Source of the DNA: Caldisericota bacterium
Lineage (GTDB): Bacteria > CG03 > B21-G15
Assembly: GCA_003650255.1 (NCBI GenBank)
Contig: QMOP01000003.1
Location: 1-26,547, forward strand
Direction of reading: 5' to 3'
Length of the DNA: 26,547 nucleotides
The notes under the pieces were generated by a model that searched no databases, was not told the DNA's origin, and worked only from the letters and a program-made list of their open reading frames with translations. Made by a program: the position numbers and the translations under genes. This document shows positions 16,184-25,711 of this stretch, piece by piece (position 1 is the stretch's first letter; each line of letters starts with the position of its first letter).

Positions 16184-17739
16184 CTTTTTTCTTTCAAAAG
16201 TTTAAACATAATTCCATCAATAAGTGCTTTGAAAGATGCTTCAATTATATTCTCAGAAACTCCAACTGTAACCCAGAACCCTTCTCTATCTTTTGACTCA
16301 ATAAAAACCCTTACTTTTGCTGCTGTTCCCCTTTTTGGATTTATAACCCTTACCTTAAAATCTGTGAGAGTTACTTCATTCAATTCAGGATAAAAATTCT
16401 CAAGTGCTTTTCTTAAAGCATTGTCAAGTGCATTAACAGGACCATCTCCTTCACTTACAGTATATGAAATTCTCTCCTTCACTTTCACCTTTACTGTTGC
16501 CTCTGACCTTATTTTTCCAGAAACCTCTTCCACTATAACCCTGTATCCAAGTATCTCAAAAAATTCCACATTCTCTCCCATCTCCTTTTCAAGAAGAACT
16601 TTAAAACTCCCTTCAGCTCCTTCAAACTCATATCCTTCGTATTCAAGTTTTTTTATTTTTTTCAAAACCTTGTTCAAAATTCTCTCATCTTTTATGTCAA
16701 TCTTATACTCCTTTGCCTTAAAAAGAAGATTTGATTTTCCAGCAAGTTCACTCACAATGATTTTCCTTTTATTTCCAACTGCTTCAGGTGGAATATGCTC
16801 ATATGTCCTTTCATCCCTTCCAACAGCACTTACATGAACACCTCCTTTATGAGCAAATGCTCCCTCTCCAACATATGGCTGATTTGTTCTTGGAATGAGA
16901 TTTGCAATTTCATCAACATATCTTGAAATCCTTGTTAGTTTCTTTAAATTATTCTTACCAATACTATCCATATTTAACTTCAATTCAATTCCAGGAATAA
17001 CAGAACACAAATTCGCATTTCCACACCTTTCTCCATAACCATTTATTGTTCCCTGAACCATTCTTGCACCGCACCTTATAGCAACAAGTGAATTTGCTAC
17101 TCCACAGTCAGTATCATTATGTGCATGTATACCTATTTTTGCTCCTTTTATATTTTTTACAACTTCCCTTACAATCCTTTCAATTTCTCCAGGAAGACAT
17201 CCTCCATTTGTATCACATAAAACAATCCAGTCAGCACCTGCCCTTAAAGCCTCTTTCAAAGTAAGAAGTGCATAATCTCTATTATGTTTATATCCATCAA
17301 AAAAATGTTCAGCGTCATAAATAACCTCTTTTCCTGTTCTTTTAAGAAATTTAACACTTGAATATATCATTTTCAAATTCTCTTCTGGATCTGTCTTTAA
17401 TGCCTTTTCAACATGTAATAACCATGTCTTTCCAAAAATACAGAATGCATCAGGATTTACTTTTATTAAAGATCTTAAATTTTTGTCCCTTGATGGAGTA
17501 ATTTTCTTTCTTCTTGTTGACCCAAAGGCAACAATTTTCGCTTTAATTTTGTGTTTCTTGATTCTTTTAAAAAATTCAATATCCTTTGGATTTGAACCAG
17601 GCCATCCACCCTCAATATAATGAACTCCAAGTTCATCAAGAACCTCTGCAATCTTTAATTTATCCTCAAGAGAAAAGTTTATCCCTGGACCCTGAGAACC
17701 ATCTCTTAAGGTTGTATCATATATGTAAACCTTCTCCAT
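16180..17739 (-). CDS. cimA: (R)-citramalate synthase
   Basis: Condenses pyruvate and acetyl-CoA to citramalate, the entry to 2-oxobutyrate for isoleucine that bypasses threonine deaminase. It has 519 residues. The catalytic TIM barrel starts DTTLRDGSQGPGINFS, and the IEGGWPGSNPKD motif is characteristic of the citramalate-synthase group rather than LeuA. HAHNDTDCG supplies metal ligands, with GYGERCGNANL and HKGGVHVSAV following. The last 130 or so residues form the LeuA-type dimer/allosteric domain (RSEATVKVKVKERI, DGPVNALDNALRKALE, LTDFKVRVINPKRGTAAKVRV), where isoleucine feedback is expected. I choose the second of two tandem ATGs because AGGAGG in the end of lysC lies 5 nt from it but only 2 nt from the first at 17742. 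The gene overlaps both neighbours. Confidence 0.93.
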   Translation of the reverse strand: MEKVYIYDTTLRDGSQGPGINFSLEDKLKIAEVLDELGVHYIEGGWPGSNPKDIEFFKRIKKHKIKAKIVAFGSTRRKKITPSRDKNLRSLIKVNPDAFCIFGKTWLLHVEKALKTDPEENLKMIYSSVKFLKRTGKEVIYDAEHFFDGYKHNRDYALLTLKEALRAGADWIVLCDTNGGCLPGEIERIVREVVKNIKGAKIGIHAHNDTDCGVANSLVAIRCGARMVQGTINGYGERCGNANLCSVIPGIELKLNMDSIGKNNLKKLTRISRYVDEIANLIPRTNQPYVGEGAFAHKGGVHVSAVGRDERTYEHIPPEAVGNKRKIIVSELAGKSNLLFKAKEYKIDIKDERILNKVLKKIKKLEYEGYEFEGAEGSFKVLLEKEMGENVEFFEILGYRVIVEEVSGKIRSEATVKVKVKERISYTVSEGDGPVNALDNALRKALENFYPELNEVTLTDFKVRVINPKRGTAAKVRVFIESKDREGFWVTVGVSENIIEASFKALIDGIMFKLLKEKR

Positions 17740-18959
17740 CATTTCCTCCTGAGAAGACCAAACTCTTTACTTAACTCCATAACTGCCTTTTTAACATCCT
17801 TCCTGTTTATAACACATGAAACTTTAATCTCAGATGTTGAAATCATCTCAATATTTATCTTTTTTCTTGCAAGCGCTTTAAACATCCTTGCAGCAACACC
17901 TGAATGAGACCTCATTCCAATACCAACTATTGACACTTTGGCAACATCATCATTAAATATAACTTCTTTTGCCTTTAATTTTTTTCTAACTTTCTCCATA
18001 ATTTCAGATGCTATTTTCTTATCCTCTCTTCTTATTGTGAATGAGATATCATTTTTTCCATTCCTTGCTGCTGACTGAATTATCATATCTACATTTATAT
18101 TTTTCTTTGCCAGTTCTCCAAATACATATGCTGCAATCCCCGGAACATCAGGAACATCAACTATTGAAACTTTAACCTGATTCTCATCATGTGTAACTCC
18201 TCTTACAACAACCTCTTCAAGTGCCATTTTCTCCTCCTCAACATATGTTCCTTCTACCCTTTTAAAACTGCTTCTTATATGAAGTAAAACATTGAATTTT
18301 TTTGCCACTTCCATTGCCCTTGACTGCATAACTTTTGCTCCTGCACTTGCAAGTTCAAGCATCTCATCATAAGTTATCCTCTTTATTTTCTTTGCGTTCT
18401 TAACTATTCTTGGATCACATGAATAAACTCCATCAACATCAGTATAAATTTCACAGATTTTTGCCTTCAAAACACTTGCGAGAGCAACAGCTGTCAAATC
18501 TGATCCACCTCTACCAAGTGTTGTAATGTCCCCTTTTTCTGTTACTCCCTGAAATCCAGCAACAATAACAACCTTACCTTTTTTTAATTCATTCAGAATT
18601 TTTTTTCTCTGTATAAGCCTTATTCTTGCTTTTGTAAAATTTGGGTCTGTTATAATTCCAACCTGATATCCTGTAAAAGATATTGCAGGAACTTTTAACT
18701 TCTCAAGAGCAAGAGCAAGAAGTGCAATTGATTGCTGTTCACCTGTTGAAAGGAGCATATCAAGTTCCCTTTCTGGCGGATGGGGATTTATTTTTTTTGC
18801 TATCTCTATCAAATTATCTGTTGTTTTTCCCGGAGCAGAAACAACAACAACAACTTTTATTCCCTTTTTATAGTATGCCTCAATAATCCTTCCAACATTC
18901 AACATCCTTTCAGGTGTTGCAACAGATGAACCACCAAATTTTAAAACATATATGTTCAC
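17739..18959 (-). CDS. lysC: Aspartate kinase with two C-terminal ACT domains
   Basis: Phosphorylates aspartate, the first step of the aspartate family (Thr, Met, Lys). It has 406 residues. The kinase domain starts YVLKFGGSSVATPERM and contains SAPGKTTDNL, LLSTGEQQS and GRGGSDLTAVALA. Two ACT repeats lie at about 265-400 (VSIVDVPDVPGIAAYVFGEL and VSIVGIGMRSHSGVAARMF), so feedback by threonine and/or lysine is expected. The start is GTG 18959, which overlaps the thrB stop as GTGA and has GGAG 6 nt upstream; an in-frame GTG at 18971 has no such support and would add MEHK. The length and organisation match monofunctional aspartokinases of the B. subtilis LysC type. The asd gene for the next step is not nearby. 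Confidence 0.95.
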   Translation of the reverse strand: MNIYVLKFGGSSVATPERMLNVGRIIEAYYKKGIKVVVVVSAPGKTTDNLIEIAKKINPHPPERELDMLLSTGEQQSIALLALALEKLKVPAISFTGYQVGIITDPNFTKARIRLIQRKKILNELKKGKVVIVAGFQGVTEKGDITTLGRGGSDLTAVALASVLKAKICEIYTDVDGVYSCDPRIVKNAKKIKRITYDEMLELASAGAKVMQSRAMEVAKKFNVLLHIRSSFKRVEGTYVEEEKMALEEVVVRGVTHDENQVKVSIVDVPDVPGIAAYVFGELAKKNINVDMIIQSAARNGKNDISFTIRREDKKIASEIMEKVRKKLKAKEVIFNDDVAKVSIVGIGMRSHSGVAARMFKALARKKINIEMISTSEIKVSCVINRKDVKKAVMELSKEFGLLRRK

Positions 18960-19842
18960 TTTATGCTCCACTCTGTTCCCTTTTTACTTATTTTAGCAAT
19001 AAAAGTTTTTACTTCAAGTCTTTTTTCCCTCAAAAACTTATCAATTTTTAATTTTACTCTTTCGTTATCAATAAAAGAAAATATCGAAGGACCACTACCA
19101 CTTATCCCTGCTCCAAATGAACCAAGTTCAAAAAGTTTCTTTATAATACTTTCTCCTTCAGGAATAAACTTAATTCTATATCTCTCGTGAATTTTATCCT
19201 CTGTTCCAATCTTTATAAAATTTTTCTCTGAGGTAAGAAGACCATAAACTAAAGAACCAAATCTCTGAATATTAAATATTCCATCATTTAAGGAAATTTT
19301 TTTTGGTAAAATCCTTCTTGCAAAATCTGTTCTTAATTCTTTTTCAGGTGTAATAATAAGAAGTTTATAATCCTTTATGATTTTTATGAAATCAATTTCC
19401 CTTTCTCCTTTTACAATAATATTTATTCCACCAAAAACAGAGGGAAAAACATTATCAGGATGTCCCTCAACTTTTGTTGCTTCTATAGCAATATCTTTTT
19501 TACTGAAGTTATTTCCATTCCATAAAAATGCTCCAATTATTCCGTGTATTATTGCAGTTGCACTTGAACCAAGCCCCCTTCTTAAAGGAATAAGATTCTT
19601 TTGCTTTATTTCAATATAACCAAAATTCCTTTTTACATATTTTTTAAATGTCTTAAACAATAAATTCTTTTTTTTATCTTCAAGTTCTCCTTTTCCATAA
19701 CCAGAAATCTCTATCATAACTTTTCCTTTTTTACCTTCTGTTATCCTGAACTCTGTCTCATTATAAATATTCAAAGCAACTCCTATTGAATCAAAACCAC
19801 TTCCAAGATTTGCAACTGTCATTGGACTTTTTATTTTTATCT

Positions 19843-19846
<4 letters not shown>
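18956..19846 (-). CDS. thrB: Homoserine kinase
   Basis: GHMP-family kinase that phosphorylates homoserine using ATP, giving the substrate of threonine synthase. The length of 296 residues is normal. Motif 1 near the N-terminus is SPMTVANLGSGFDSIGVALN; the ATP-binding loop is PLRRGLGSSATAIIHG near residue 87; motif 3 is GSFGAGISGSGPSIFSF near residue 240. GHPDNVFPSVFGGIN is another ThrB-typical segment. The ATG overlaps the thrC stop as ATGA and the stop overlaps the lysC GTG, so translation is coupled on both sides. No strong Shine-Dalgarno sequence precedes it, consistent with dependence on thrC translation. Confidence 0.95.
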
Positions 19847-20917
<1,071 letters not shown>

Positions 20918-20934
<17 letters not shown>

Positions 20935-22225
20935 CTTCAACTCTGTAAAAAACTGTCTTTCTTCTTACAACATTTAATCTGTCAATCTCTGTTATTGCCT
21001 TTTTAAAACTTCCCTCTTTTGCCCTATGTGTTAACATCAAAATTGGAACTTCACTTAATCCACTTGACTCTTTCTGGACAACAGATGCAATTGAAACCTT
21101 ATTCTCTCCAAGTATCTTTGCAATTTTAGCAAGAACACCTGGAGCATCAATTGTTGTAAATCTTACATAATATCTTGTCTCAATATCATTTATATCTTTT
21201 ACATTCAATCTTCTCCTTTTCAAATCAAGATATGGAAGATGTTCTTCAATTCCCTGAACAACCTTCCTTGCAAGATAAACTATATCACTTATAACTGCAC
21301 TTGCTGCTGGATACCCTCCTGCTCCTTTTCCGTAAAACATCATATCTCCTGTATATCTTCCTCTTAAATAAACTGCATTAAACTCATCTCTTACATCAGA
21401 AAGTGGATGCTCTTTTGGTATAAATGTCGGACATACTCTCAATTCAATTCCCTCTTTTGTTTTCTTCATTATTGCAAGAAGTTTGAGTTTATATCCAAAC
21501 TCTTCCATTCCATACTTAACATCTGTTGGATCAACAAAATCAATTCCCTCTTTGTGAATAACTTCAAGTCCAACATGCGTTGAAAATATGATTGATGAAA
21601 GGATTGAAAGTTTATGAACTGAATCCTCGCCAGAAATATCAAGGGATGGATCTGCCTCAGCAAACCCTCTTTCTTTTGCCTCTCTGAGTGCTTCTTTAAA
21701 ATCCTTTCCCTCTTCCATTTTTGTAAGAATGAAATTTGTTGTTCCATTTAAAATTCCTAAAAGATACTCAATCTCATTCGCGCACAATCCCTCATTTATT
21801 GCCTGAATTATTGGAATCCCAGCACATACACTTGCTTCAAAATAAACCTGTCTTTTCTTTTCTTTCACTTTCTTAAAAATCTCCTTAAAGTGACTTGCAA
21901 GAACCGCCTTATTTGCAGTAACAACATGTTTTCCTTTATCAAGAGAGGCAAGGATTATCCTCCTTGCTGGTTCAATTCCTCCAATTAATTCAACCACTAT
22001 ATCAATCTCCTCATCATTTATTACATCCTGAATCTCTGTTGTAAGAAGGGAAAAATCTATTCCCTCTGGCTTCTTTCTTTCAAATTTTTTATCACATATC
22101 TTCTTTATTCTAATTGGTGTTCCTATTTTTACTTCAAAAAAGTCATATCTATCCCTTATTATATTGAAAACAGACTCTCCGACTGTTCCCATTCCTATTA
22201 TCCCTATATTAACTGGTCTTGACAT
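20918..22225 (-). CDS. hom: Homoserine dehydrogenase with ACT domain
   Basis: NAD(P)H-dependent reduction of aspartate semialdehyde to homoserine. It has 435 residues, the classical monofunctional bacterial length. The Rossmann motif is GIIGMGTVGESV near residue 8, followed by VVELIGGIEPAR and VVTANKAVLA. The catalytic domain carries LGILNGTTNFILTKM, GFAEADPSLDISGEDS and YGKGAGGYPAASAV. The ACT domain spans about 350-425 (YYVRFTTIDAPGVLAKIAKILGE), pointing to threonine feedback. ATG 22225 has a purine-rich GAGGGGGG site 5 nt upstream and lies 17 bp inside the aminotransferase gene. The gene ends in TAG at a normal C-terminus, a second case of TAG acting as an ordinary stop. Confidence 0.96.
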
Positions 22226-23414
22226 ATTTTCCCCCCTCTTTCATGAACTTCTTAATCCTTAAAAGTGCATCATGAAATCTGTTGTAATGAGTAACAAGTG
22301 CAAATCTCACATACCCTTCTCCATAAGGACCAAATCCAATTCCAGGAGCACAGGCAACTCCTGTTTTGTCAATTAAAAGTTCAGCAAACTGTAATGAACC
22401 CAATCTTGAAAATGGCTCTGGAATTTTTGCCCACAAGTACATTGTTGCCTTTGGAAGTTCTACTTCCCATCCCAGTTTTTTAAGACCATTATAAAAATAA
22501 TCTCTTCTTCTCTTATACTCATTAAGTGTTTCACCTATAACCTTATCCTCAATTTCAAGTGCCTTAACTCCTGAGAGTTGTATGAATGTTGGAACTCCAT
22601 AATCAAGATAACTCTTTAATTTCTCAAGTGGTTTAATAAGTTCTCTATTTCCACATACCCAACCAATTCTCCAGCCAGCCATATTGAATGTCTTTGAAAA
22701 TGAATGAAACTCAACTGCTACATCTTTTGATCCCTTAACCTGAAGAAAGGATGGTGCCACATAACCATCAAATGTTATCTCACTGTATGCTGCATCATGT
22801 AAAACAATAATATCGTACTTTTTAGCAAACCTAACAACCTCTTCAAAAAAATTTAAATCCTTAACAACTGCTGTTGTTGGATTGTTTGGATAATTTAAAA
22901 CAAGAATTTTTGCTCTTCTTGCAACCTCCTCAGGAATTTTACTTAAATCTGGAAGATAATTATTTTCCTTAAGTAACGGAATTGTATAAACCTCTCCTCC
23001 CGCAAGAATAACTCCATTGTAATGGACTGGATAACATGGAGAAGGAACAAGAACAAGTTCTCCTTCCTCAAGCCAACTCATAAAAAAGTGAGCAATCCCC
23101 TCTTTTGAACCTATGAGTGCCAGTATCTCCTCTTCAGGGTCAAGTTCAACACCAAATCTTTTTTTAAACCATTTTAAGATTGCTTTTCTAAATTTTGGCA
23201 TTCCTTTTGCCTGAGGATATCTATGAGTTCTTGAATGATTTAAAACTGTATCACACAATCTTTCAACAATATCCTTTGGAGTTGGAAGGTCTGGATTTCC
23301 CATACATAAATCAATAACATCAAGTTTCTTCTCATAAGCTCTTTTTTTCAATATATCAATTGCTCCGAAAAGATATGGAGGAAGTTTCTTAAGTTTCCTT
23401 GATGGATAATTCAT
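22209..23414 (-). CDS. alaC: Class I/II PLP aminotransferase, AlaC-like
   Basis: PLP-dependent aminotransferase of 401 residues. Seen: SRKLKKLPPYLFGAID at the N-terminus, GNPDLPTPKDIVE, substrate/PLP region NYPNNPTTAVV, HDAAYSEITFDGY and the Schiff-base lysine in SFSKTFNMAGWRIGW near residue 240. The N-terminal SRKLKKLPPY.F and the SFSKTFNMAGWR form match the AlaC/AspC-like group (alanine-synthesising transaminase) also related to LL-DAP aminotransferase. In this operon it could supply aspartate for LysC, or alanine or valine amination; exact specificity is uncertain. The ATG overlaps the stop of the upstream small membrane protein as ATGA with no Shine-Dalgarno sequence, so it probably depends on coupled translation. 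Confidence 0.85.
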   Translation of the reverse strand: MNYPSRKLKKLPPYLFGAIDILKKRAYEKKLDVIDLCMGNPDLPTPKDIVERLCDTVLNHSRTHRYPQAKGMPKFRKAILKWFKKRFGVELDPEEEILALIGSKEGIAHFFMSWLEEGELVLVPSPCYPVHYNGVILAGGEVYTIPLLKENNYLPDLSKIPEEVARRAKILVLNYPNNPTTAVVKDLNFFEEVVRFAKKYDIIVLHDAAYSEITFDGYVAPSFLQVKGSKDVAVEFHSFSKTFNMAGWRIGWVCGNRELIKPLEKLKSYLDYGVPTFIQLSGVKALEIEDKVIGETLNEYKRRRDYFYNGLKKLGWEVELPKATMYLWAKIPEPFSRLGSLQFAELLIDKTGVACAPGIGFGPYGEGYVRFALVTHYNRFHDALLRIKKFMKEGGKYVKTS

Positions 23415-23689
23415 AATTCAAAACTTTTCTCTATTTTCTTTTTTATCTTTTCTTTAACCCTTTTTGAAAATTCAAGTATAACAAGACCAAATATTATGCA
23501 GGCAAATCCATAAATTATTTCAAATCCAGCATACCTTATCCATTCTTTAATGGTTATAAACTCACTTTCTGGCTCTAAAAAAAATGCATCAAGTATTCCT
23601 TTTACAACAACAACAATTCCCCATATTATAAATATCCAACCACTTGTTCTCACAACAGGGCGTAATTTAACCTCTTTTACTTCACTCAT
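23411..23689 (-). CDS. Small membrane protein with two transmembrane helices
   Basis: Unrecognised 92-residue protein. Helix 1 lies at about 16-36 (TSGWIFIIWGIVVVVKGILD) and helix 2 at about 53-71 (AGFEIIYGFACIIFGLVIL). Between them is a short acidic loop (EPESEF), and the C-terminus is strongly basic (KRVKEKIKKKIEKS). The positive-inside rule places both ends in the cytoplasm. It follows hup by 31 bp with no visible terminator and overlaps the aminotransferase start as ATGA, so it belongs to the amino-acid operon. The ribosome binding site is weak (AGGA only 2 nt from the ATG). No function assigned. Confidence 0.75.
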   Translation of the reverse strand: MSEVKEVKLRPVVRTSGWIFIIWGIVVVVKGILDAFFLEPESEFITIKEWIRYAGFEIIYGFACIIFGLVILEFSKRVKEKIKKKIEKSFEL

Positions 23690-23720
23690 ATTCCTATATC
23701 AAATTAAATTCCTTTGGTAG

Positions 23721-23999
23721 TTATCCCTTAATCTCTTTCTTTAAAGTTGATGAAACTTTAAAAGAAACTTTTTTTGATGCGGGAACCTGAATCGTCTCTC
23801 CTGTTTTAGGATTTCTTGCTGTTCTTGCTTTTGTCTCTCTTACTTTGAAGATTCCAAGTCCTGAAATCTTTACCTGATTTCCTTCTTTAAGTTCATCTGT
23901 AATAACCTTAACAAGTGCCTTCAAAATTTTTCCTGCCTGATAGGTTGATTTTAATTTTGCTTCTTTTGAAAACTTTTCAATTAATTCCTTCTGATCCAT
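23721..23999 (-). CDS. hup: HU-family DNA-binding protein
   Basis: Histone-like nucleoid protein; a dimer that bends DNA with beta-arms. The 92-residue length is typical. Seen: N-terminal helices (DQKELIEKFSKEAKL), the conserved VKISGLGIFKVRE strand near residues 43-55, the beta-arm ARTARNPKTGETIQVPASKK near 58-77 with the intercalating Pro in ARNP, and VSFKVSSTLKK at the end. This form could be HU or IHF-like; the single gene and sequence favour HU. ATG 23999 has GAGGAGG about 5 nt upstream. It is the first gene of the long minus-strand run and would lead its transcript. Confidence 0.95.
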   Translation of the reverse strand: MDQKELIEKFSKEAKLKSTYQAGKILKALVKVITDELKEGNQVKISGLGIFKVRETKARTARNPKTGETIQVPASKKVSFKVSSTLKKEIKG

Positions 24000-24064
24000 A
24001 AATCCTCCTCATTGTTATAATTTCTATAATTTTTTAAAATACTTTAAAAAAAGTCAAGTTTTAA
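24000..24064 (-). promoter_or_regulatory. Leader and probable promoter region of hup and the amino-acid operon
   Basis: Very AT-rich stretch before hup. On the minus strand TTGACT (24057-24052) is a good -35, but the TATAGA at 24028-24023 is 23 bp away and nothing convincing lies at 17 bp, so the exact promoter is unresolved. GAGGAGG at about 24010-24004 is a strong ribosome binding site. No T-box, leader peptide or riboswitch fold was seen. Confidence 0.35.
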
Positions 24065-24519
24065 GTGTCTCTATTATGTTTATTTCTCAGTCAAGGTGCT
24101 GTAAAATTTCATCAGGGAAAACTTGATAAAGCAAAAGAACTATTTCTTAAAGCAATTGAATTAAAACCAGATGATACTTGTTCTTATGCTTACCTCTTAA
24201 TTCCTTATTTCTACAGTCATTATGTTCTGGCAAGAATATATCTTGAAGAAGGGAAATTGGAAGAAGCAAAAATAGTTCGGCTATGGAAAGAGCAATAGAA
24301 AGGAGAGAAGAATCGCTAAAAGATTTTAGGGAAGCAAAGTTTAAAGTTATTGAAATTACACCTTTGGAGAAATTCAAAGAACCATTTGACACTCTTGTAA
24401 TGCATGAAAGTCCTCATTCAGAATTTACTCTGCCTCTTTATTATTTTGTTGTGAAACACAAAAAATTGTTTTTCACGGGCATATTCATCAGAAGAGGGAA
24501 AAAGAAATTGAGCAAATAA
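24065..24519 (+). pseudogene. Remnant of a TPR protein, probably frameshifted
   Basis: Two overlapping frames look like pieces of one protein. The first (24065-24298, GTG start, 77 residues) has a TPR unit, AVKFHQGKLDKAKELFLKAI with ELKPDD, then YVLARIYLEEGKLEEAKI, which is helix A and the turn of a second TPR. It then runs into VRLWKEQ and TAG. The second frame (24283-24519, 78 residues) begins MERAIERREESLKDF, which reads as the missing helix B, and continues through HESPHSEFTLPLYYF to a basic tail. The shift lies near 24265-24285. Neither piece has a ribosome binding site or a complete N-terminus, so I read it as a decayed gene; two tiny real genes are an alternative. Confidence 0.45.
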
Positions 24520-24585
24520 AAATATTCTCACTTTCGCTAATTTCAACTTATACTGGCATACTTTTTACCAATGAGCAAAAAATAC

Positions 24586-24622
24586 TTGACAAAACTTTGT
24601 GAAAAATTTTACAATATTTTAG
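24586..24622 (+). promoter_or_regulatory. Promoter of the LacI-family regulator gene
   Basis: Consensus -35 TTGACA (24586-24591), an 18-bp spacer and -10 TACAAT (24610-24615). The predicted transcription start at about 24622 falls inside the operator palindrome, the standard layout for repression by blocking polymerase. The DNA from 24520 to here holds no gene. Confidence 0.75.
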
Positions 24623-24641
24623 TTAAACGTTTAACTGAAAA
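24616..24641. promoter_or_regulatory. LacI-family operator, copy 1 (lacI promoter)
   Basis: Perfect 16-bp palindrome AGTTAAACGTTTAACT (24621-24636) with the central CG typical of LacI-family operators. Outside one mismatched pair, the flanking TTT and AAA extend the symmetry to 24 bp. It covers the predicted start of transcription. The full 26 bp recur unchanged at 25747-25772. Confidence 0.85.
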
Positions 24642-24655
24642 TGGGGAGGGTGCGT

Positions 24656-25711
24656 TTGAAGAAGGGTGGAAAGAAAATGGAAGAGACAGGAGAGAAGAAG
24701 CAATATGTTACAATTAAAGATATTGCAGAATATGTTGGAGTTTCCACTGCTACTGTTTCCTTGGCGCTGAGTAGAAATCCAAGGATTCCGGATGAGACAA
24801 GAGAAAAGATTATTGATGCAGCAAAGAAACTTGGTTATAGACCTTCCACTCTTGCAAGAGGTCTTGTAAAAAACAAAACGTATACAATAGCACTCGTTAT
24901 TCCTCAGATTAAAAGGATTTTTGTTCAGGCATACTTTGCGCTTTCTGTAAGTGGAGTATATGATGAATTAACTGAACATGGATATAAACTTCTTCTTGAG
25001 ATGGCAAGTTATGAGTTTGTCAGGAGAAAAAGATATTTGCGGCTTTTCAGAGAAAGAAGTATTGATGGAATGATTTATATAGGGTCAACTTTATATGATA
25101 CATATTTGAAAGAGATTCTTGAGGAGGGTTATCCGTTTGTTTTTGTGGGTAGTTATCTTCCAGATATTAAGATTCCATATGTTACAGGAGATAATTTTAA
25201 AGGAGGATATATAGCAACAAAGCATCTTATTTCATGTGGATATAAAAGGATAGGGCTTATTACAGGTAGCTTAAATGTTGTAAGTGCAGTTGATAGATTC
25301 AAAGGATATAAAAAAGCACTTAAAGAAAATGGGTTTGGATTTAATCCAAAGTTTGTTGAAAAAGGACATTTCAGCGAAGAGGGTGGATATGAAGCAATGA
25401 AGAAACTTATAAAAAAGAAGGTTGATGCTGTTTTTGCTGGAAATGATTTGATGGCTCAGGGAGCATATAGGGCAATTAAAGAAAGTGGTTTGAGAATTCC
25501 GCAGGATATAGGGGTTGTTGGAATGGATGACCTGCCAAGTGCATCACTTCTTGACCCACCTCTTACAACTGTAAAGTATCCAATATATGAAATGGGAAGG
25601 GTCGGAGTAAAGAAGCTTATTGAGATGAGTGAAAAGGGTATAATTTCCTATTTTGAGGAGGTGCTTCCTGTGAAACTTATTTTCAGGAAGTCAACCTCAA
25701 AAGTAAGATGA
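24656..25711 (+). CDS. LacI-family transcriptional regulator
   Basis: Regulator of 351 residues. The helix-turn-helix is VTIKDIAEYVGVSTATVSLALSRNP, followed by the hinge helix RPSTLARGLVKNKTYTIALVIP whose Leu normally inserts at the central CG of the operator. The periplasmic-binding-protein-like effector domain includes DGMIYIGSTLY, VTGDNFKGGYIATKHL, GYKRIGLITG, DAVFAGNDLMAQGAYRAI and VVGMDDLPSASLLDPPLTTV. The effector is probably a sugar. Start: the first ATG (24641) has no ribosome binding site and touches the operator; TTG 24656 lies 6 nt after GGGGAGGG and is preferred, though ATG 24641 or 24677 remain possible. The stop TGA overlaps the start of the GH57 gene as ATGA. Operators at its own promoter and in the next gene indicate autoregulation and joint control. 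Confidence 0.92.
   Translation: MKKGGKKMEETGEKKQYVTIKDIAEYVGVSTATVSLALSRNPRIPDETREKIIDAAKKLGYRPSTLARGLVKNKTYTIALVIPQIKRIFVQAYFALSVSGVYDELTEHGYKLLLEMASYEFVRRKRYLRLFRERSIDGMIYIGSTLYDTYLKEILEEGYPFVFVGSYLPDIKIPYVTGDNFKGGYIATKHLISCGYKRIGLITGSLNVVSAVDRFKGYKKALKENGFGFNPKFVEKGHFSEEGGYEAMKKLIKKKVDAVFAGNDLMAQGAYRAIKESGLRIPQDIGVVGMDDLPSASLLDPPLTTVKYPIYEMGRVGVKKLIEMSEKGIISYFEEVLPVKLIFRKSTSKVR

Noticed and set aside
16421..16837. Plus-strand open frame of 138 codons
   Set aside because: It is antisense to the allosteric domain of cimA, is Ser/Phe-rich as expected from a reverse reading of Lys/Glu codons, and has no ribosome binding site or recognisable domain.
18959..18971. Upstream GTG start for aspartate kinase
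   Set aside because: The inner GTG overlaps the thrB stop as GTGA, has GGAG at 6 nt, and gives the standard start just before the KFGGSSV motif.
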